Shown: in pieces, positions 14,192-23,217 of the stretch
How the letters are laid out: every line of letters begins with the position of its first letter
Numbering within the stretch: the first letter of the stretch is position 1
Assembly: GCA_021781495.1 (NCBI GenBank)
Contig: JAJXWS010000028.1
Location: 1-39,122, forward strand
Direction of reading: 5' to 3'
From: Acidobacteriota bacterium
GTDB lineage: Bacteria > Acidobacteriota > Terriglobia > Terriglobales > Acidobacteriaceae
DNA length: 39,122 bases
The notes under the pieces: generated by a model
The model's database searches: none
What the model was told of the DNA's origin: nothing
The model's input: the letters and a program-made list of their open reading frames with translations, nothing else
Translations under genes and position numbers: made by a program

Positions 14192-15931
14192 ATGCCTACG
14201 CTACGAACAGCCCGCGTATTGTGGCTGGCGCCTTTGGCGGCGGTGCTGATGGGGGTATCGATTGCCGGCCGTGCGGCGACGACTCCTGCCGATCTGGCTC
14301 AAGCTTATGAACACCAGGAGACGCGCGACCTGGTGGTGCTGGTGAACGATGCAAGTGACCTGCTGCGCACGAAAGGGACGGCCGCCTTCAGCGATCTGCG
14401 CGGGGCCGATACCCGCTGGCGGCAGGGCGAGATGTACATCTTTGTGCTGGATCCGCAGGGCAACATGCTGGTGCATCCGGATCCGGAGCTGGAAGGGAAG
14501 AATGTTCTGGGATTGCAGGACGTGAATGGGAAGCCGATTATCCAGGGACTGATTGGGGTGGCGACGTCGCTGCCGAGCAAGCAGGATGGCTGGTACCACT
14601 ATGAGTGGCCGGTGCCGGGCGGGATGCTGCCGCGATGGAAGAGCACCTATGTGCGACTGGTTACGGACCCCGCGGGGGAGAAGTACATTGTGGGCGCGGG
14701 CATGTACAACGACCGGATGGAGCGGGCGTTTGTGGTGGATGCCGTAAAGGACGCCGTGGGGCAGATTGAGGCGAACGGGCAGGCTGCGTTTGCGCGGTTC
14801 CACGATCCGACAGGGCCGTTTATTGCAAAGGATGCGTATATCTTCGTCTTTGATCCAGCGGGCGTGGATCTTGTGAATCCGGGATTTCCGAACCTGGAGG
14901 GTCGCAACCTGATGGACCTGAAGGACGCGCAGGGAAAGCCGCTGATTCGCGAGATGATGACGGTGGTGCAGACGAAGGGCTCGGGCTGGGTGGACTATAT
15001 GTGGCCGAAGCCGGGCGAGAGTGTCTCCACGCAGAAGAGCGCCTATGTGAGCAAGGCGAAGATGGGCGACAAGTGGGTGCTGGTGGGATGCGGCGTGTAC
15101 CTGGCGGATGCTCCGCAGGCGGTGGAGATGGGCGCAAGCATGACCGCGCCGCAACTGATGACGCTGGTACGCGACGGCGCAACGCTGCTGGAGCAGAAGG
15201 GGGAGTTGGCGTATCCCGAGATGCGCGAGAAGGGATCGAAGTGGTATCGGGATGACACGTACTTCTTTATCTGGACCATGGATGGCGCGAGAGAATTTCA
15301 TGCGACGGACAAGTCGATAGAAGGCCAACATGCAGCGGATGCGAAGGACGTGATCGGCAGGCCGTACGGAAGGATGTTTCTGGATGCGGCAAACAGTACG
15401 GACGGCGAGGGCTGGATCCACTACATGTATCCAGAGCCGGGAAATCTCTTTCCGATCTGGAAGTCCGCGTTTGTGAAGCGGGTGACGTATCCCTCGGGCA
15501 AGCAGTACATGGTGGGCAGCGGCATCTACCGGATGCAGATGGACAAGGCGTTTATTGAGGACATGGTCAATCACGCATCCGCGGTGATTGCGGCAGAGGG
15601 CAAGGACGGATTTGCGAAGCTGCGCGACAAGACCGGGCCGTTCGTCTTTATGGACACGTATGTGTTTGTGGACAGCCTGGACGGAATGGAACTGGTGAAT
15701 GGTGGGCAGCCAAGCCTGGAAGGCAAGAACCTGATGGACGTGCGCGATGTGAAAGGCAAGGCCGTGGTGCAGGAGTGCATTGCCGCTGCCACGAAGGATG
15801 GCAACGCGTGGGTGGACTACTACTGGTACAAGCCGGGACAGAATGCGCCGGCACGCAAACTGACCTATGTGAAGAAGGTTGTGCACGGACCGGACACGTA
15901 CATCGTGGGTTCGGGTTACTACACGGAGTAG
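14192..15931 (+). CDS. secreted protein of four tandem Cache-like sensor domains
   Basis: A 579-residue protein with a clear Sec signal peptide ending near AGRAATTP, then four copies (about 44-175, 178-303, 313-447, 451-579) of one unit. Each unit has a helical lead-in, a YIFVLDPQGNMLVHP-like strand pair (YIFVFDPAGVDLVNP, YFFIWTMDGAREFHA, YVFVDSLDGMELVNG), then LEGKN-type and DVNGKPI-type turns, a GW-x-x-Y-x-WP-x-PG segment, KSTYV, and Y-I-V-G-x-G-x-Y at the end. This is the single-Cache (Cache_2) pattern that normally forms the extracellular small-molecule sensor of chemoreceptors and kinases. Here no transmembrane or signalling domain follows. The start at ATG 14192 is chosen because of AGGGGGT upstream and the signal peptide; ATG 14138 is the alternative. 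A role as a periplasmic binding or adaptor protein is inference. Confidence 0.88.
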   Translation: MPTLRTARVLWLAPLAAVLMGVSIAGRAATTPADLAQAYEHQETRDLVVLVNDASDLLRTKGTAAFSDLRGADTRWRQGEMYIFVLDPQGNMLVHPDPELEGKNVLGLQDVNGKPIIQGLIGVATSLPSKQDGWYHYEWPVPGGMLPRWKSTYVRLVTDPAGEKYIVGAGMYNDRMERAFVVDAVKDAVGQIEANGQAAFARFHDPTGPFIAKDAYIFVFDPAGVDLVNPGFPNLEGRNLMDLKDAQGKPLIREMMTVVQTKGSGWVDYMWPKPGESVSTQKSAYVSKAKMGDKWVLVGCGVYLADAPQAVEMGASMTAPQLMTLVRDGATLLEQKGELAYPEMREKGSKWYRDDTYFFIWTMDGAREFHATDKSIEGQHAADAKDVIGRPYGRMFLDAANSTDGEGWIHYMYPEPGNLFPIWKSAFVKRVTYPSGKQYMVGSGIYRMQMDKAFIEDMVNHASAVIAAEGKDGFAKLRDKTGPFVFMDTYVFVDSLDGMELVNGGQPSLEGKNLMDVRDVKGKAVVQECIAAATKDGNAWVDYYWYKPGQNAPARKLTYVKKVVHGPDTYIVGSGYYTE

Positions 15932-15964
15932 CTGCGAGCAATTGCAGGCGGATGGGCGGACGGT

Positions 15965-16714
15965 TCAGGAAGGAACGGCAAGCGTGTTGTAGGCTGGCGC
16001 GCTGAGCTGCTGGCGGCGTGTGGCTGGAAGATCGCTATCGTACAGCGTATAGCCGAGCCTCAATAACAGCGACGAGACCTCATCGCGATCCTGCGGATGC
16101 GATTCGAAGAGGATGACGGGGTGATGGGTTTCCAGCAGGCGGACAGCGCCGCGGAAGACACCCAGTTCCGCGCCTTCGACATCGATTTTGAGGACGTCGG
16201 GGGCAGGTATGCGCTCCGCCATCCAGTCGAGAGAGACGGTGAGGACGGCTTGGGTTTCGCGAACTCCGCCTGCCTGGCTTGCGCCGAAGCCAGCAAGATA
16301 ATTGGAAGCGCGGCTGCGCACAGCGATGTTGAAGCGGGCCAAGGAAACGGAGTCTGACACAGCACAGGGGATTACCTCTACCGGTGCAGCCTTGGGATTC
16401 AAGCGCGCGGAGCGGCGCAGAAGGTGGACGAGCGTTGTATCCGGCTCAAACGAGTAGACGCGGCCGCCTGGGCCAGCCAATCCTGCAGCGGCAAAGGAAA
16501 ACAGGCCCATGTTCGCGCCTACATCCCAGACGATATTGCCGGGCCGAATGGTCTCGGCTGCATTGTCGAGCAGTTTTGCGGACGGCTGTAATCCGAACCA
16601 GTAGCTCAGGCCGCACTCAGGGCTGATGTGCATGCGACAACCGCCGTAAGCCGACGGCAGGCGGCGGCGAAACGAGCGGCCCCTGCTTAACCGCTCTGCG
16701 ACAGTCTTCAACAT
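15965..16714 (-). CDS. FkbM-family S-adenosylmethionine methyltransferase
   Basis: A 249-residue class I methyltransferase of the FkbM type, which usually O-methylates sugars or polyketides. Motif I is VWDVGANMGLFS (about 62-73), the acidic residue after strand 2 is in FEPD (89-92), and the family hallmark LKIDVEGAE lies at 175-183. No membrane segment is seen. FkbM proteins are often encoded with glycan genes, but here the neighbours are the Cache protein (convergent, 33 bp away) and purine nucleoside phosphorylase (same strand, 134 bp upstream), which give no clue to substrate. GAGG lies about 10 nt before the ATG. Confidence 0.87.
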   Translation of the reverse strand: MLKTVAERLSRGRSFRRRLPSAYGGCRMHISPECGLSYWFGLQPSAKLLDNAAETIRPGNIVWDVGANMGLFSFAAAGLAGPGGRVYSFEPDTTLVHLLRRSARLNPKAAPVEVIPCAVSDSVSLARFNIAVRSRASNYLAGFGASQAGGVRETQAVLTVSLDWMAERIPAPDVLKIDVEGAELGVFRGAVRLLETHHPVILFESHPQDRDEVSSLLLRLGYTLYDSDLPATRRQQLSAPAYNTLAVPS

Positions 16715-16848
16715 CTCTCGATTACCTCGCCAGTCAGAGTCGAATGGTGCTGCGACCTATGCTGAACGCGCCCCTAGGATAGCAGCCAGAAGAAGCCGGG
16801 GTCATTGTCGGCGAGTGCTTGAATTGCTTCTCGGCGCGGGGAGTTTCG

Positions 16849-17712
16849 TTACAGCTCGGCTTCCACCATGGTGGCGATCCACAGGGTGAGCCGCTCGAGC
16901 AGTCGCGCGAGTTTGCGCTCCACCTGACGGCCCGCTTCGAAGACCTCTTCGTGGCTGAGGCGTGCTTCGCCCAGGCCGGCCGCCAGGTTGGTGACGCAGG
17001 AGATGCCGAGCACTTCGATGCCCATGTGACGTGCCACGATGGTCTCAGGCACGGTGGACATGCCGACGAGCGTGGCCCCGAGCGCGCGGAAGGCGCGAAT
17101 CTCAGCGGGGGTCTCAAAGCTGGGCCCGCTGACGGCAAGGTACACGCCCTCGTCCATGGTGAAGCCCTCGTCCTGTGCTGCTCGCTGCGCCATCTCGCGC
17201 AGCCGCTTGCTGTAGGCCTCGGTCATGTCGGTAAAACGCAGGCCGGTTCCCGGGCGGGTGGCAAAACGCGGCTCGTTTGGCCCGGCCAGCGGGTTCCACC
17301 CCATGTGATTGATGTGATCGGCGATGACTACGAGCTGACCGACGCGGTAGCCCTCCTGAATGCCGCCCGCGGCGTTGGTCAGGATGACGGCGCGGACGCC
17401 CAGCACTCCCAGCACGCGCATGGGGAAGGTGACTTCAGACGGGTAGTAGCCCTCATAGAAATGCACGCGGCCCTGCAGCAGAATGACCGGGGCGCTGCCC
17501 AGGCGCCCAATCACCATCCGGCCGGAGTGCCCCTCGACCGTGGATTGCGGAAAATGGGGAATCTCGCTGTAGGGAATTTCGATTGCCTCGGTCACCGCGC
17601 GGGCGACTGCTCCGAGTCCAGACCCCAGCACGATGCCTACGTGCGGCTTGAATGCGCCCATGCGGCTGCGCAAAAACGCGGCTGCCTCTGCTACCTGATC
17701 CCAGTAACTCAT
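16849..17712 (-). CDS. punA: purine nucleoside phosphorylase (trimeric class)
   Basis: Cleaves purine (deoxy)nucleosides, typically inosine and guanosine, with phosphate to give the base and (deoxy)ribose-1-phosphate; cytosolic. The 287-residue sequence has the phosphate loop LGSGLG (29-34), GRVHFYEGY (81-89), TNAAGGI (112-118), GPSFETPAE (196-204) with the base-contacting Glu, GMSTVPE (217-223), and TNLAAG (241-246) with the Asn that marks the 6-oxopurine-specific trimeric class. It is divergent from the SemiSWEET-like gene and separate from the pyrimidine salvage genes at 20514-23622. MTA phosphorylase is a relative, but the Asn and Glu favour true PNP. Confidence 0.94.
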   Translation of the reverse strand: MSYWDQVAEAAAFLRSRMGAFKPHVGIVLGSGLGAVARAVTEAIEIPYSEIPHFPQSTVEGHSGRMVIGRLGSAPVILLQGRVHFYEGYYPSEVTFPMRVLGVLGVRAVILTNAAGGIQEGYRVGQLVVIADHINHMGWNPLAGPNEPRFATRPGTGLRFTDMTEAYSKRLREMAQRAAQDEGFTMDEGVYLAVSGPSFETPAEIRAFRALGATLVGMSTVPETIVARHMGIEVLGISCVTNLAAGLGEARLSHEEVFEAGRQVERKLARLLERLTLWIATMVEAEL

Positions 17713-17833
17713 AGCTTCGCGTGTCCCAATCCTCTCCGAATTTTACAGGTCCCCGATGCGCGGGACATGCGCGACTGGCTCAGAATGAGACGATGGAGTT
17801 ACCCCTTATGTACGCTCTGCGGAGGTTGAACGC

Positions 17834-18127
17834 ATGAAGCAAATCATTGCCATCATCTTTGGCGTGGGCCTGCTTGGCAACGCGCTGCTGTTTGTTCCGC
17901 AGGCGCTCGCGGTGTGGCGCAAGAAGAGCGACGAGGGCATCTCGCTGATTACGTTTGGCGGATTCAACATTCTTCAGGCGTTGGGCATCGTGCACGGCTA
18001 CTACCAGCAGGACCTTTCGCTGGTGATCGGCATGGCTGCCAGCCTGCTTACCTGTGGCACGGTCACGGCGCTTACGGTTCTGTTCCGCCTGCGCCGCCGT
18101 CGCGCCGTTGCGCAGTCTGGTAACTGA
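17834..18127 (+). CDS. SemiSWEET / PQ-loop small membrane transporter
   Basis: A 97-residue protein with three predicted transmembrane helices, the size of a single SemiSWEET unit; such proteins dimerise to form a sugar pore. The PQ motif sits in the first helix (LLFVPQALAVWRKK, Pro22-Gln23), followed by the typical KSDEGISLITFGGFN stretch leading into helix two. GGAGG lies 8 nt before the ATG. The substrate is unknown. Its position divergent to purine nucleoside phosphorylase makes a sugar or nucleoside-derived sugar tempting, but that is inference. The last 56 bp overlap the end of the convergent transporter gene (18072-19382). Confidence 0.85.
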   Translation: MKQIIAIIFGVGLLGNALLFVPQALAVWRKKSDEGISLITFGGFNILQALGIVHGYYQQDLSLVIGMAASLLTCGTVTALTVLFRLRRRRAVAQSGN

Positions 18128-19382
18128 GCGCGAGCATCATGGCGGCGGATAACCCCAGCAGTCCGCCGACGGCAAACAGGCCGCCCGCATAGCTGCCCGA
18201 CTTCTGCTTGAGCCAGCCGATCAGGAACGGCCCGATAAATCCGCCGAGGTTGCCGATGGAGTTGATGAGCGCGATGCCGGCTGCTGCGCTGGCGCCGGAG
18301 AGAAACGCGCTGGGCACGGCCCATAGCGGAGCCTTTGCGGCGCTGATGCCCACGTTCACAATCACCAAGGCCAGCACTACGGCGAGCGCGGTTTGCGCAA
18401 CGCCTGCCCACGCAAGGCCCGCCCAGGCCAGCAGGCAGGGGATGACCACGTGCCAGGTTCGCTCCAGGGTGCGGTCAGAGTGTTGCGCCCACGCAATCAT
18501 GGCCACAATCGCCACCAGGCTTGGCACGGCGTTCACCAGCCCGGTCTGCAGCGGAGTGAATCCGAATTGCCGCAGGATCAGCGGCGCCCACAGCCCCAGC
18601 GTGTACAGCCCCGCCGAAGTGCCCAGATAGATGAGCGAGAGCGCCAGCACGCGTGGATTGCCCAGCGCCGCCCAAGCTCCGCTGACGTGTCCCGCGTCGG
18701 CAGCCCTGGTTGAGCGCTCCCGCTCCAACTCGGCTACCAGCCAGTCGCGTTCGTCGGTTTGCAGCCACGTTGCCTGCTCCGGCTTGTCTGTGAGGACGCG
18801 CAGCACCAGCAGGCCGAGCACAATGGCCGGGAGCGCCTCCAGAATGTAGAGCCACTGCCAGTTGCTCAGCCCGGCTAGCGGCGGCATCTCCATGATGGCC
18901 CCGGAGATGGGCGAGCCGATTGCGGTGGAGAGCGGCGCTGCGGCCATGAACGCAGCCGCCGCAACGGCTCTGTGGCGTGCAGGGAACCAGAGGCTCAGAT
19001 AGAGGATGATGCCGGGGAAGAAGCCTGCCTCTGCCGCGCCGAGCAGAAAGCGCAAGGCATAAAAGCTGTGAGGACCGGTGACAAACGCAGACGCAGCCGA
19101 GACCAGACCCCAGCTCACCATCAGGCGCGCTATCCAGACCCGCGCGCCGACGCGGTAGAGAATCAGGTTGGATGGCACCTCAAACAGAAAATAGCTGACA
19201 AAGAAGAGCCCGCCGCCCAGCCCGAACATGGCGGGCGTCAGGCCGATGGCCTTGTTCATGCCGAACGCGGCAAAGCCAACGTTTACGCGATCCAGAAAGC
19301 TGACGAAGTAGAGCAGTATGACGAACGGAAGAATCCGCCGCCGCAGCTTGCCCACCACGCGCAACTCGAGTGCAGCGCTCAT
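18072..19382 (-). CDS. MFS anion:cation symporter, probable tartrate/dicarboxylate transporter
   Basis: A 436-residue major facilitator with about 12 hydrophobic segments. Typical features of the anion:cation symporter branch are visible: FLDRVNVGFA in helix one, FEVPSNLILYRVGAR after helix two, RFLLGAAEAGFFPGIILYL in helix four and the linker containing DKPEQATWL. Members carry organic anions such as tartrate, phthalate and hexuronates. The ATG overlaps the TGA of the upstream dehydrogenase (ATGA), so the two proteins are almost certainly made together, pointing to tartrate or D-malate as substrate. The frame is open far upstream inside the dehydrogenase, but that part is a shadow. The C-terminus overlaps the SemiSWEET gene by 56 bp. 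Confidence 0.92.
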   Translation of the reverse strand: MSAALELRVVGKLRRRILPFVILLYFVSFLDRVNVGFAAFGMNKAIGLTPAMFGLGGGLFFVSYFLFEVPSNLILYRVGARVWIARLMVSWGLVSAASAFVTGPHSFYALRFLLGAAEAGFFPGIILYLSLWFPARHRAVAAAAFMAAAPLSTAIGSPISGAIMEMPPLAGLSNWQWLYILEALPAIVLGLLVLRVLTDKPEQATWLQTDERDWLVAELERERSTRAADAGHVSGAWAALGNPRVLALSLIYLGTSAGLYTLGLWAPLILRQFGFTPLQTGLVNAVPSLVAIVAMIAWAQHSDRTLERTWHVVIPCLLAWAGLAWAGVAQTALAVVLALVIVNVGISAAKAPLWAVPSAFLSGASAAAGIALINSIGNLGGFIGPFLIGWLKQKSGSYAGGLFAVGGLLGLSAAMMLALSYQTAQRRDGGAGGTEP

Positions 19383-20479
19383 GCGAGAGACGGCGCTTGA
19401 CCGGGCTTGCCTGCGGAGCGGATCTCTGCGCAAACGGCCTGGGTGACCTGCGCCGTGGTGGCTTCGCCGCCGAGATCGCGCGTGTGCAGCTCCGGATTCG
19501 CCGTGACGTGCTCGATGGCGCACATGACGCGCTGTGCCGCGTGGATCTCGCCCAGGTGCTCCAGCAGCATGACCACGCTCCAGAACGTGCCAACGGGATT
19601 CGCCAGCCCCTTGCCCATGATGTCGAAGGCCGAGCCATGGATGGGCTCGAACATGGACGGGTACACGCGCTCCGGGTTGATGTTGCCCGTGGGCGCAATG
19701 CCCAGGCTGCCGGCCAGCGCCGCGGCCAGGTCGCTGAGGATGTCCGCATGCAGATTCGTTGCCACGATGGTGTCGAGCGAGGAGGGACGGTTGACCATAC
19801 GCGCCGTTGCAGCATCCACGAGCTCTTTGTCCCACGTCACGTCGGGGAAATCCTTTGCCACTTCCGCGGCGATCTCGTCCCACATGACCATGGCGTGGCG
19901 CTGCGCGTTGCTCTTGGTGATGACCGTGAGCAGCTTGCGCGGCCGCGACTGCGCCAGCCGGAAGGCGTATCGCTGAATGCGCTCCACGCCCGCGCGGGTC
20001 ATCACGGACATGTCTGTCGCCACCTCGATGGGATGTCCCTGATGCACGCGTCCGCCCGCGCCGGAGTACTCGCCCTCGGTGTTTTCGCGCACGATTACCC
20101 AGTTCAGGTCTTCCGGTTTGCAGCGCTTCAGCGGCGCGTCAATGCCGGGCAGGATGCGCGTGGGCCGCACGTTGGCATACTGGTCCAGCCCCTGGCAGAT
20201 CTTCAGGCGCAGGCCCCAGAGCGTTACGTGGTCCGGAATCTCCGGATCGCCCGCGGAGCCGAAGAGAATCGCATCCATGCCGCGCAGCGCGTCAAGCCCG
20301 TCGGGCGGCATCATTGCGCCGTGGCGGCGATAGTAGTCGCCGCCCCAGTCAAAGTGCGTGAACTCAAACTGAAATGTGTTCGCGGTCCCGGCCAGCGCTT
20401 GCAGCACTTCGCGACCTGCCGAAATCACTTCTTTCCCGATGCCGTCGCCGGGCACCAATGCAATGCGATACGTCTTCAT
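19379..20479 (-). CDS. tartrate dehydrogenase / D-malate dehydrogenase (decarboxylating)
   Basis: A 366-residue member of the isocitrate/isopropylmalate dehydrogenase family, which oxidises a 2-hydroxy acid with NAD+ and a divalent metal. The start RIALVPGDGIGKEVI is typical of the family. YANVRPTRILPGIDAPL and VIVRENTEGEYSGAGG are the forms seen in tartrate/D-malate dehydrogenases rather than LeuB. ATNLHADILSDLAAALAGS supplies the metal-binding Asp residues, and the cofactor region FEPIHGSAFDIMGKGLANP is intact. AGGAA lies 8 nt before the ATG. The overlapping downstream symporter gene supports an uptake-and-oxidation pair. LeuB or isocitrate dehydrogenase are less likely alternatives. Confidence 0.9.
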   Translation of the reverse strand: MKTYRIALVPGDGIGKEVISAGREVLQALAGTANTFQFEFTHFDWGGDYYRRHGAMMPPDGLDALRGMDAILFGSAGDPEIPDHVTLWGLRLKICQGLDQYANVRPTRILPGIDAPLKRCKPEDLNWVIVRENTEGEYSGAGGRVHQGHPIEVATDMSVMTRAGVERIQRYAFRLAQSRPRKLLTVITKSNAQRHAMVMWDEIAAEVAKDFPDVTWDKELVDAATARMVNRPSSLDTIVATNLHADILSDLAAALAGSLGIAPTGNINPERVYPSMFEPIHGSAFDIMGKGLANPVGTFWSVVMLLEHLGEIHAAQRVMCAIEHVTANPELHTRDLGGEATTAQVTQAVCAEIRSAGKPGQAPSLA

Positions 20480-20513
20480 CTGACTCGTTCCTGTACTGCA
20501 GTGGGCGATCTGC

Positions 20514-21740
20514 TCAGCCTAGAAATATTCCCGCAATGGCGGCGGAGATGAGGTTGGCCATGGTTCCTGCCAGCATGGCGCGGACGCCCAGCCGCGCGAG
20601 ATCGTTGCGCCGCTCCGGCACCAGCGCACCAATGCCGCCAATCTGCATGCCGATGGAGCCAAGGTTCGCAAAGCCGCACAGGGCAAAGGTGGCAATGGTG
20701 AACGACCGCGGCGCCAGCATGGCCTTCTGCGTGCCGAGCGCAATGTAGGCCACCACTTCGTTCAGCGCCATGCGCGTGCCCAGCAGGTTGCCGATCACGT
20801 GGGCGTCATGCCAGGGCACGCCGATCAGCCATGCCACGGGCGCGAACACAAATCCCAGAATCTGTCCCAGGCTGCCCGGCACCCAGGGCAATCCGCCGTG
20901 GACCCAGGTGAGCAGACTGTCGAGCAGCGCCACCAGCGCCAGAAAGCTGACCAGCATGATGGCCACGTTCATGGCCAGCTTGCCGCCGTCGATGGTGCCG
21001 CGCGCAATGGCGCCGATCAGGTTCTCGTCCTTGTGCTCTTCATACTTGGGCATTACCACGCGCCCTTCGGTTGCGGGCGTTTCGGTCTCCGGCACCAGCA
21101 TCTTGGAGATCAGGATCGTTCCGGGCGATGTCATGATGACCGCTGCCAGCAGGTGCTTGGCGGCTACGCCCTGGGCAATGTACATGGCCATGATGCCGCC
21201 GGAGACATGCGCCATGCCGCTGGTCATGATCGTCATCAGCTCGCTCTGCGTGGCGCCGGCCAGGAAAGGCCGGATCGTCAGCGGCGCTTCGGTTTGCCCC
21301 ATGAAGATGGAGGCCGCGACGTTCATGCTCTCCGCGCCGGAGATGCGCATGGTTTTGAGCATGACCCAAGCCAGCCCGCGGATAACGAGCTGCATGACGC
21401 CGATGTGATAGAGCACCGCGAAGAACGCGGAGATAAAGATGATGGTCGGCAGCACCTGGAAGGCGAAGATGGAACCCAGCGAGGTGTTCGGCGTGCCCAG
21501 CGCGCCAAACAGCACGCGCGTGCCGGCGGCCGTTGAGCCGAGCATGTTGTTGACCACGTCGCCGGCCCAGGCCATGGCTCGCTGTCCGTAGTCGAAGCGC
21601 AGCACGAAGAACGCGAACAGCAGCTGAAGCCCCAGCCCCCATGCCACCGTGCGCCAGCGGATTCGTCCCCGGTTCGTCGATCCCAGCCATGCAGCTGCCA
21701 GCACGGCCAATATCCCCAGCACACCTGTAAATCGATCCAA
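20514..21740 (-). CDS. nupC: concentrative nucleoside transporter (NupC/CNT family)
   Basis: Imports nucleosides with H+ or Na+ across the inner membrane. The 408-residue protein has many hydrophobic segments and the CNT signature blocks: FMGQTEAPL in the re-entrant hairpin, MTSGMAHVSGGIM, LNEVVAYIALG and FALCGFANLGSIGMQIGG. The start is a TTG (21738-21740) with GGAG 8 nt upstream; the resulting N-terminus is normal for the family. It lies 64 bp after the phosphorylase and 34 bp before the tartrate dehydrogenase, all on one strand, so it brings in substrates for the two enzymes encoded just upstream. Confidence 0.94.
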   Translation of the reverse strand: MDRFTGVLGILAVLAAAWLGSTNRGRIRWRTVAWGLGLQLLFAFFVLRFDYGQRAMAWAGDVVNNMLGSTAAGTRVLFGALGTPNTSLGSIFAFQVLPTIIFISAFFAVLYHIGVMQLVIRGLAWVMLKTMRISGAESMNVAASIFMGQTEAPLTIRPFLAGATQSELMTIMTSGMAHVSGGIMAMYIAQGVAAKHLLAAVIMTSPGTILISKMLVPETETPATEGRVVMPKYEEHKDENLIGAIARGTIDGGKLAMNVAIMLVSFLALVALLDSLLTWVHGGLPWVPGSLGQILGFVFAPVAWLIGVPWHDAHVIGNLLGTRMALNEVVAYIALGTQKAMLAPRSFTIATFALCGFANLGSIGMQIGGIGALVPERRNDLARLGVRAMLAGTMANLISAAIAGIFLG

Positions 21741-21804
21741 TGCGATCTCTCCCTGCAGCGACTGGCCGGAGCCTTTCTCCCCGGCTCCGCTGATTCCTGT
21801 GTCT

Positions 21805-23166
21805 CTATCCGTTTACCTTATCAGCATCCTGCAGGTACAGCTCCGCGTTTTGCCGCGTAAACACGTGGCTGATCAGGGGCGTCTGCTGCGGGGCCTCCGG
21901 CCCAAGGGTGATCGCGCTGCGCAGCAGGCGCATCGGCTCCTCCAGCATCGCGGGCCGCGTTGCATACAGGGTCGCCAGCGGCTGGCCGCGCTCTACGCGC
22001 GCGCCGCGCCTGGCGTGGAAGGCGATGCCGGCATGCGGGTCCACCGGATCGCCGGCCTTTTCGCGACCCGCGCCGAGCCGCTGCACAGCCCAGCCCAGCA
22101 GCGTGGTCTCCATCTCCGTGATGTAGCCGGTCTCCCAGGCCTCCACCGCCTGCACGGCTCCGGGCTTGTGGAATCCAGCCATATCGTCGAAGACTACAAT
22201 GTCTCCGCCCTGGGCCTTCACCATCTGCTCAAACACGCGCAGCGCCTGGCCATTTGCCAGCACTTCAGCAGCGCGACGGTATCCCATCTCCGCCGTCTGC
22301 GCAGCGCCACCCAGGTGAATCATCCATCCCGCCAGCCACAGGCTCAGTTCGCGCAGGTCCGCGCTGCCGGCCCGCCGCTCGCCGCGCAGCAGCGCGACGC
22401 ACTCCATCAACTCCATCCAGTTGCCGGCCATGTGGCCCAGCGGCTGGCTCATATCCGTCATCAGCGCCACGGTGCGCGTCCCGGCCGCCTCCGCGGTTGT
22501 CACCATCAGCGCTGCAAGGTACTCGGCATCCGCACGCCGCCGCAGAAAGGCACCCGATCCGGTCTTCACGTCCAGCACCAGCGACTGCAGCCCAGCCGCC
22601 AGTTTCTTGCTCAAGATGGACGCGCAGATCAGCCCCGGGCTCTCCACCGTTGCCGTCCGGTCACGCAGGGCATAGAGCACGCGGTCTGCGGGAACCAGCT
22701 CCGGCGTCTGGCTTGCGATGACCGCTCCGCAGCGCTGCACGATGGACTCCAGTTCGCGCAGCGTCAGCGCGGTTCTGAGGCCGGGGATCGACTCCAGCTT
22801 GTCCAGCGTGCCGCCGGTGTGGCCCAGCGCGCGTCCGCTGATCATGGGCACGGCCAGCCCGCAGGCCGCGGCAATGGGCGCCACCAGAAAGCTTGTCTTG
22901 TCGCCCACCCCGCCGGTCGAGTGCTTATCCACCGTGGGCCTGCCCAGCCCGCGCGGGTCCAGCCGTTCGCCGGAGTCGCGCATGGCCACTGTGAGCGACC
23001 GTATCTCCTCGAACGTCAAGCCGCGCAGCCACGCGGCCATCAGCCACGCGGCAAGCTGCTCCGGCGGGATGCTTCCACTTGCCGCGCCAGCCACCAGATA
23101 GGCAATCTCGCGCTCATCCAGCGCACCGCCGTCGCGCTTTTTGCGGAGGATGTCGATCATGTGCAT
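21805..23166 (-). CDS. deoA: thymidine / pyrimidine-nucleoside phosphorylase
   Basis: Splits thymidine, deoxyuridine and perhaps uridine with phosphate into base and (deoxy)ribose-1-phosphate; cytosolic dimer. The 453 residues show the start MIDILRKKRDGGAL, the phosphate-binding DKHSTGGVGDKTS, the SGRALGHTGGTLDKLES block and LDVKTGSGAF. The GDKTS form is closer to pyrimidine-nucleoside phosphorylases than to E. coli DeoA (GDVTS), so uridine may be accepted. It sits 51 bp after cdd and 64 bp before nupC, forming a deaminate-phosphorolyse-import unit. Start: ATG 23166 with AAGG about 7 nt upstream; ATG two codons later is also possible. Confidence 0.95.
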   Translation of the reverse strand: MHMIDILRKKRDGGALDEREIAYLVAGAASGSIPPEQLAAWLMAAWLRGLTFEEIRSLTVAMRDSGERLDPRGLGRPTVDKHSTGGVGDKTSFLVAPIAAACGLAVPMISGRALGHTGGTLDKLESIPGLRTALTLRELESIVQRCGAVIASQTPELVPADRVLYALRDRTATVESPGLICASILSKKLAAGLQSLVLDVKTGSGAFLRRRADAEYLAALMVTTAEAAGTRTVALMTDMSQPLGHMAGNWMELMECVALLRGERRAGSADLRELSLWLAGWMIHLGGAAQTAEMGYRRAAEVLANGQALRVFEQMVKAQGGDIVVFDDMAGFHKPGAVQAVEAWETGYITEMETTLLGWAVQRLGAGREKAGDPVDPHAGIAFHARRGARVERGQPLATLYATRPAMLEEPMRLLRSAITLGPEAPQQTPLISHVFTRQNAELYLQDADKVNG

Positions 23167-23217
23167 GGCGCCGCCTTCGTCTCTGGCAATTCGGTCTCGG
23201 TAGGGCTCATGGCTGCC

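Noticed and set aside
14201-15886. A 561-codon open frame antisense to the Cache-repeat gene
   Set aside because: It mirrors the repeat structure and biased codons of the real gene, is rich in His, Arg and Leu with no domain pattern, and the plus strand has the signal peptide and conserved motifs.
19383-19883. N-terminal extension of the MFS symporter to about 603 residues
   Set aside because: The extra part is out of frame with, and wholly inside, the tartrate dehydrogenase gene; the ATG at 19382 gives a normal transporter N-terminus and an ATGA junction.
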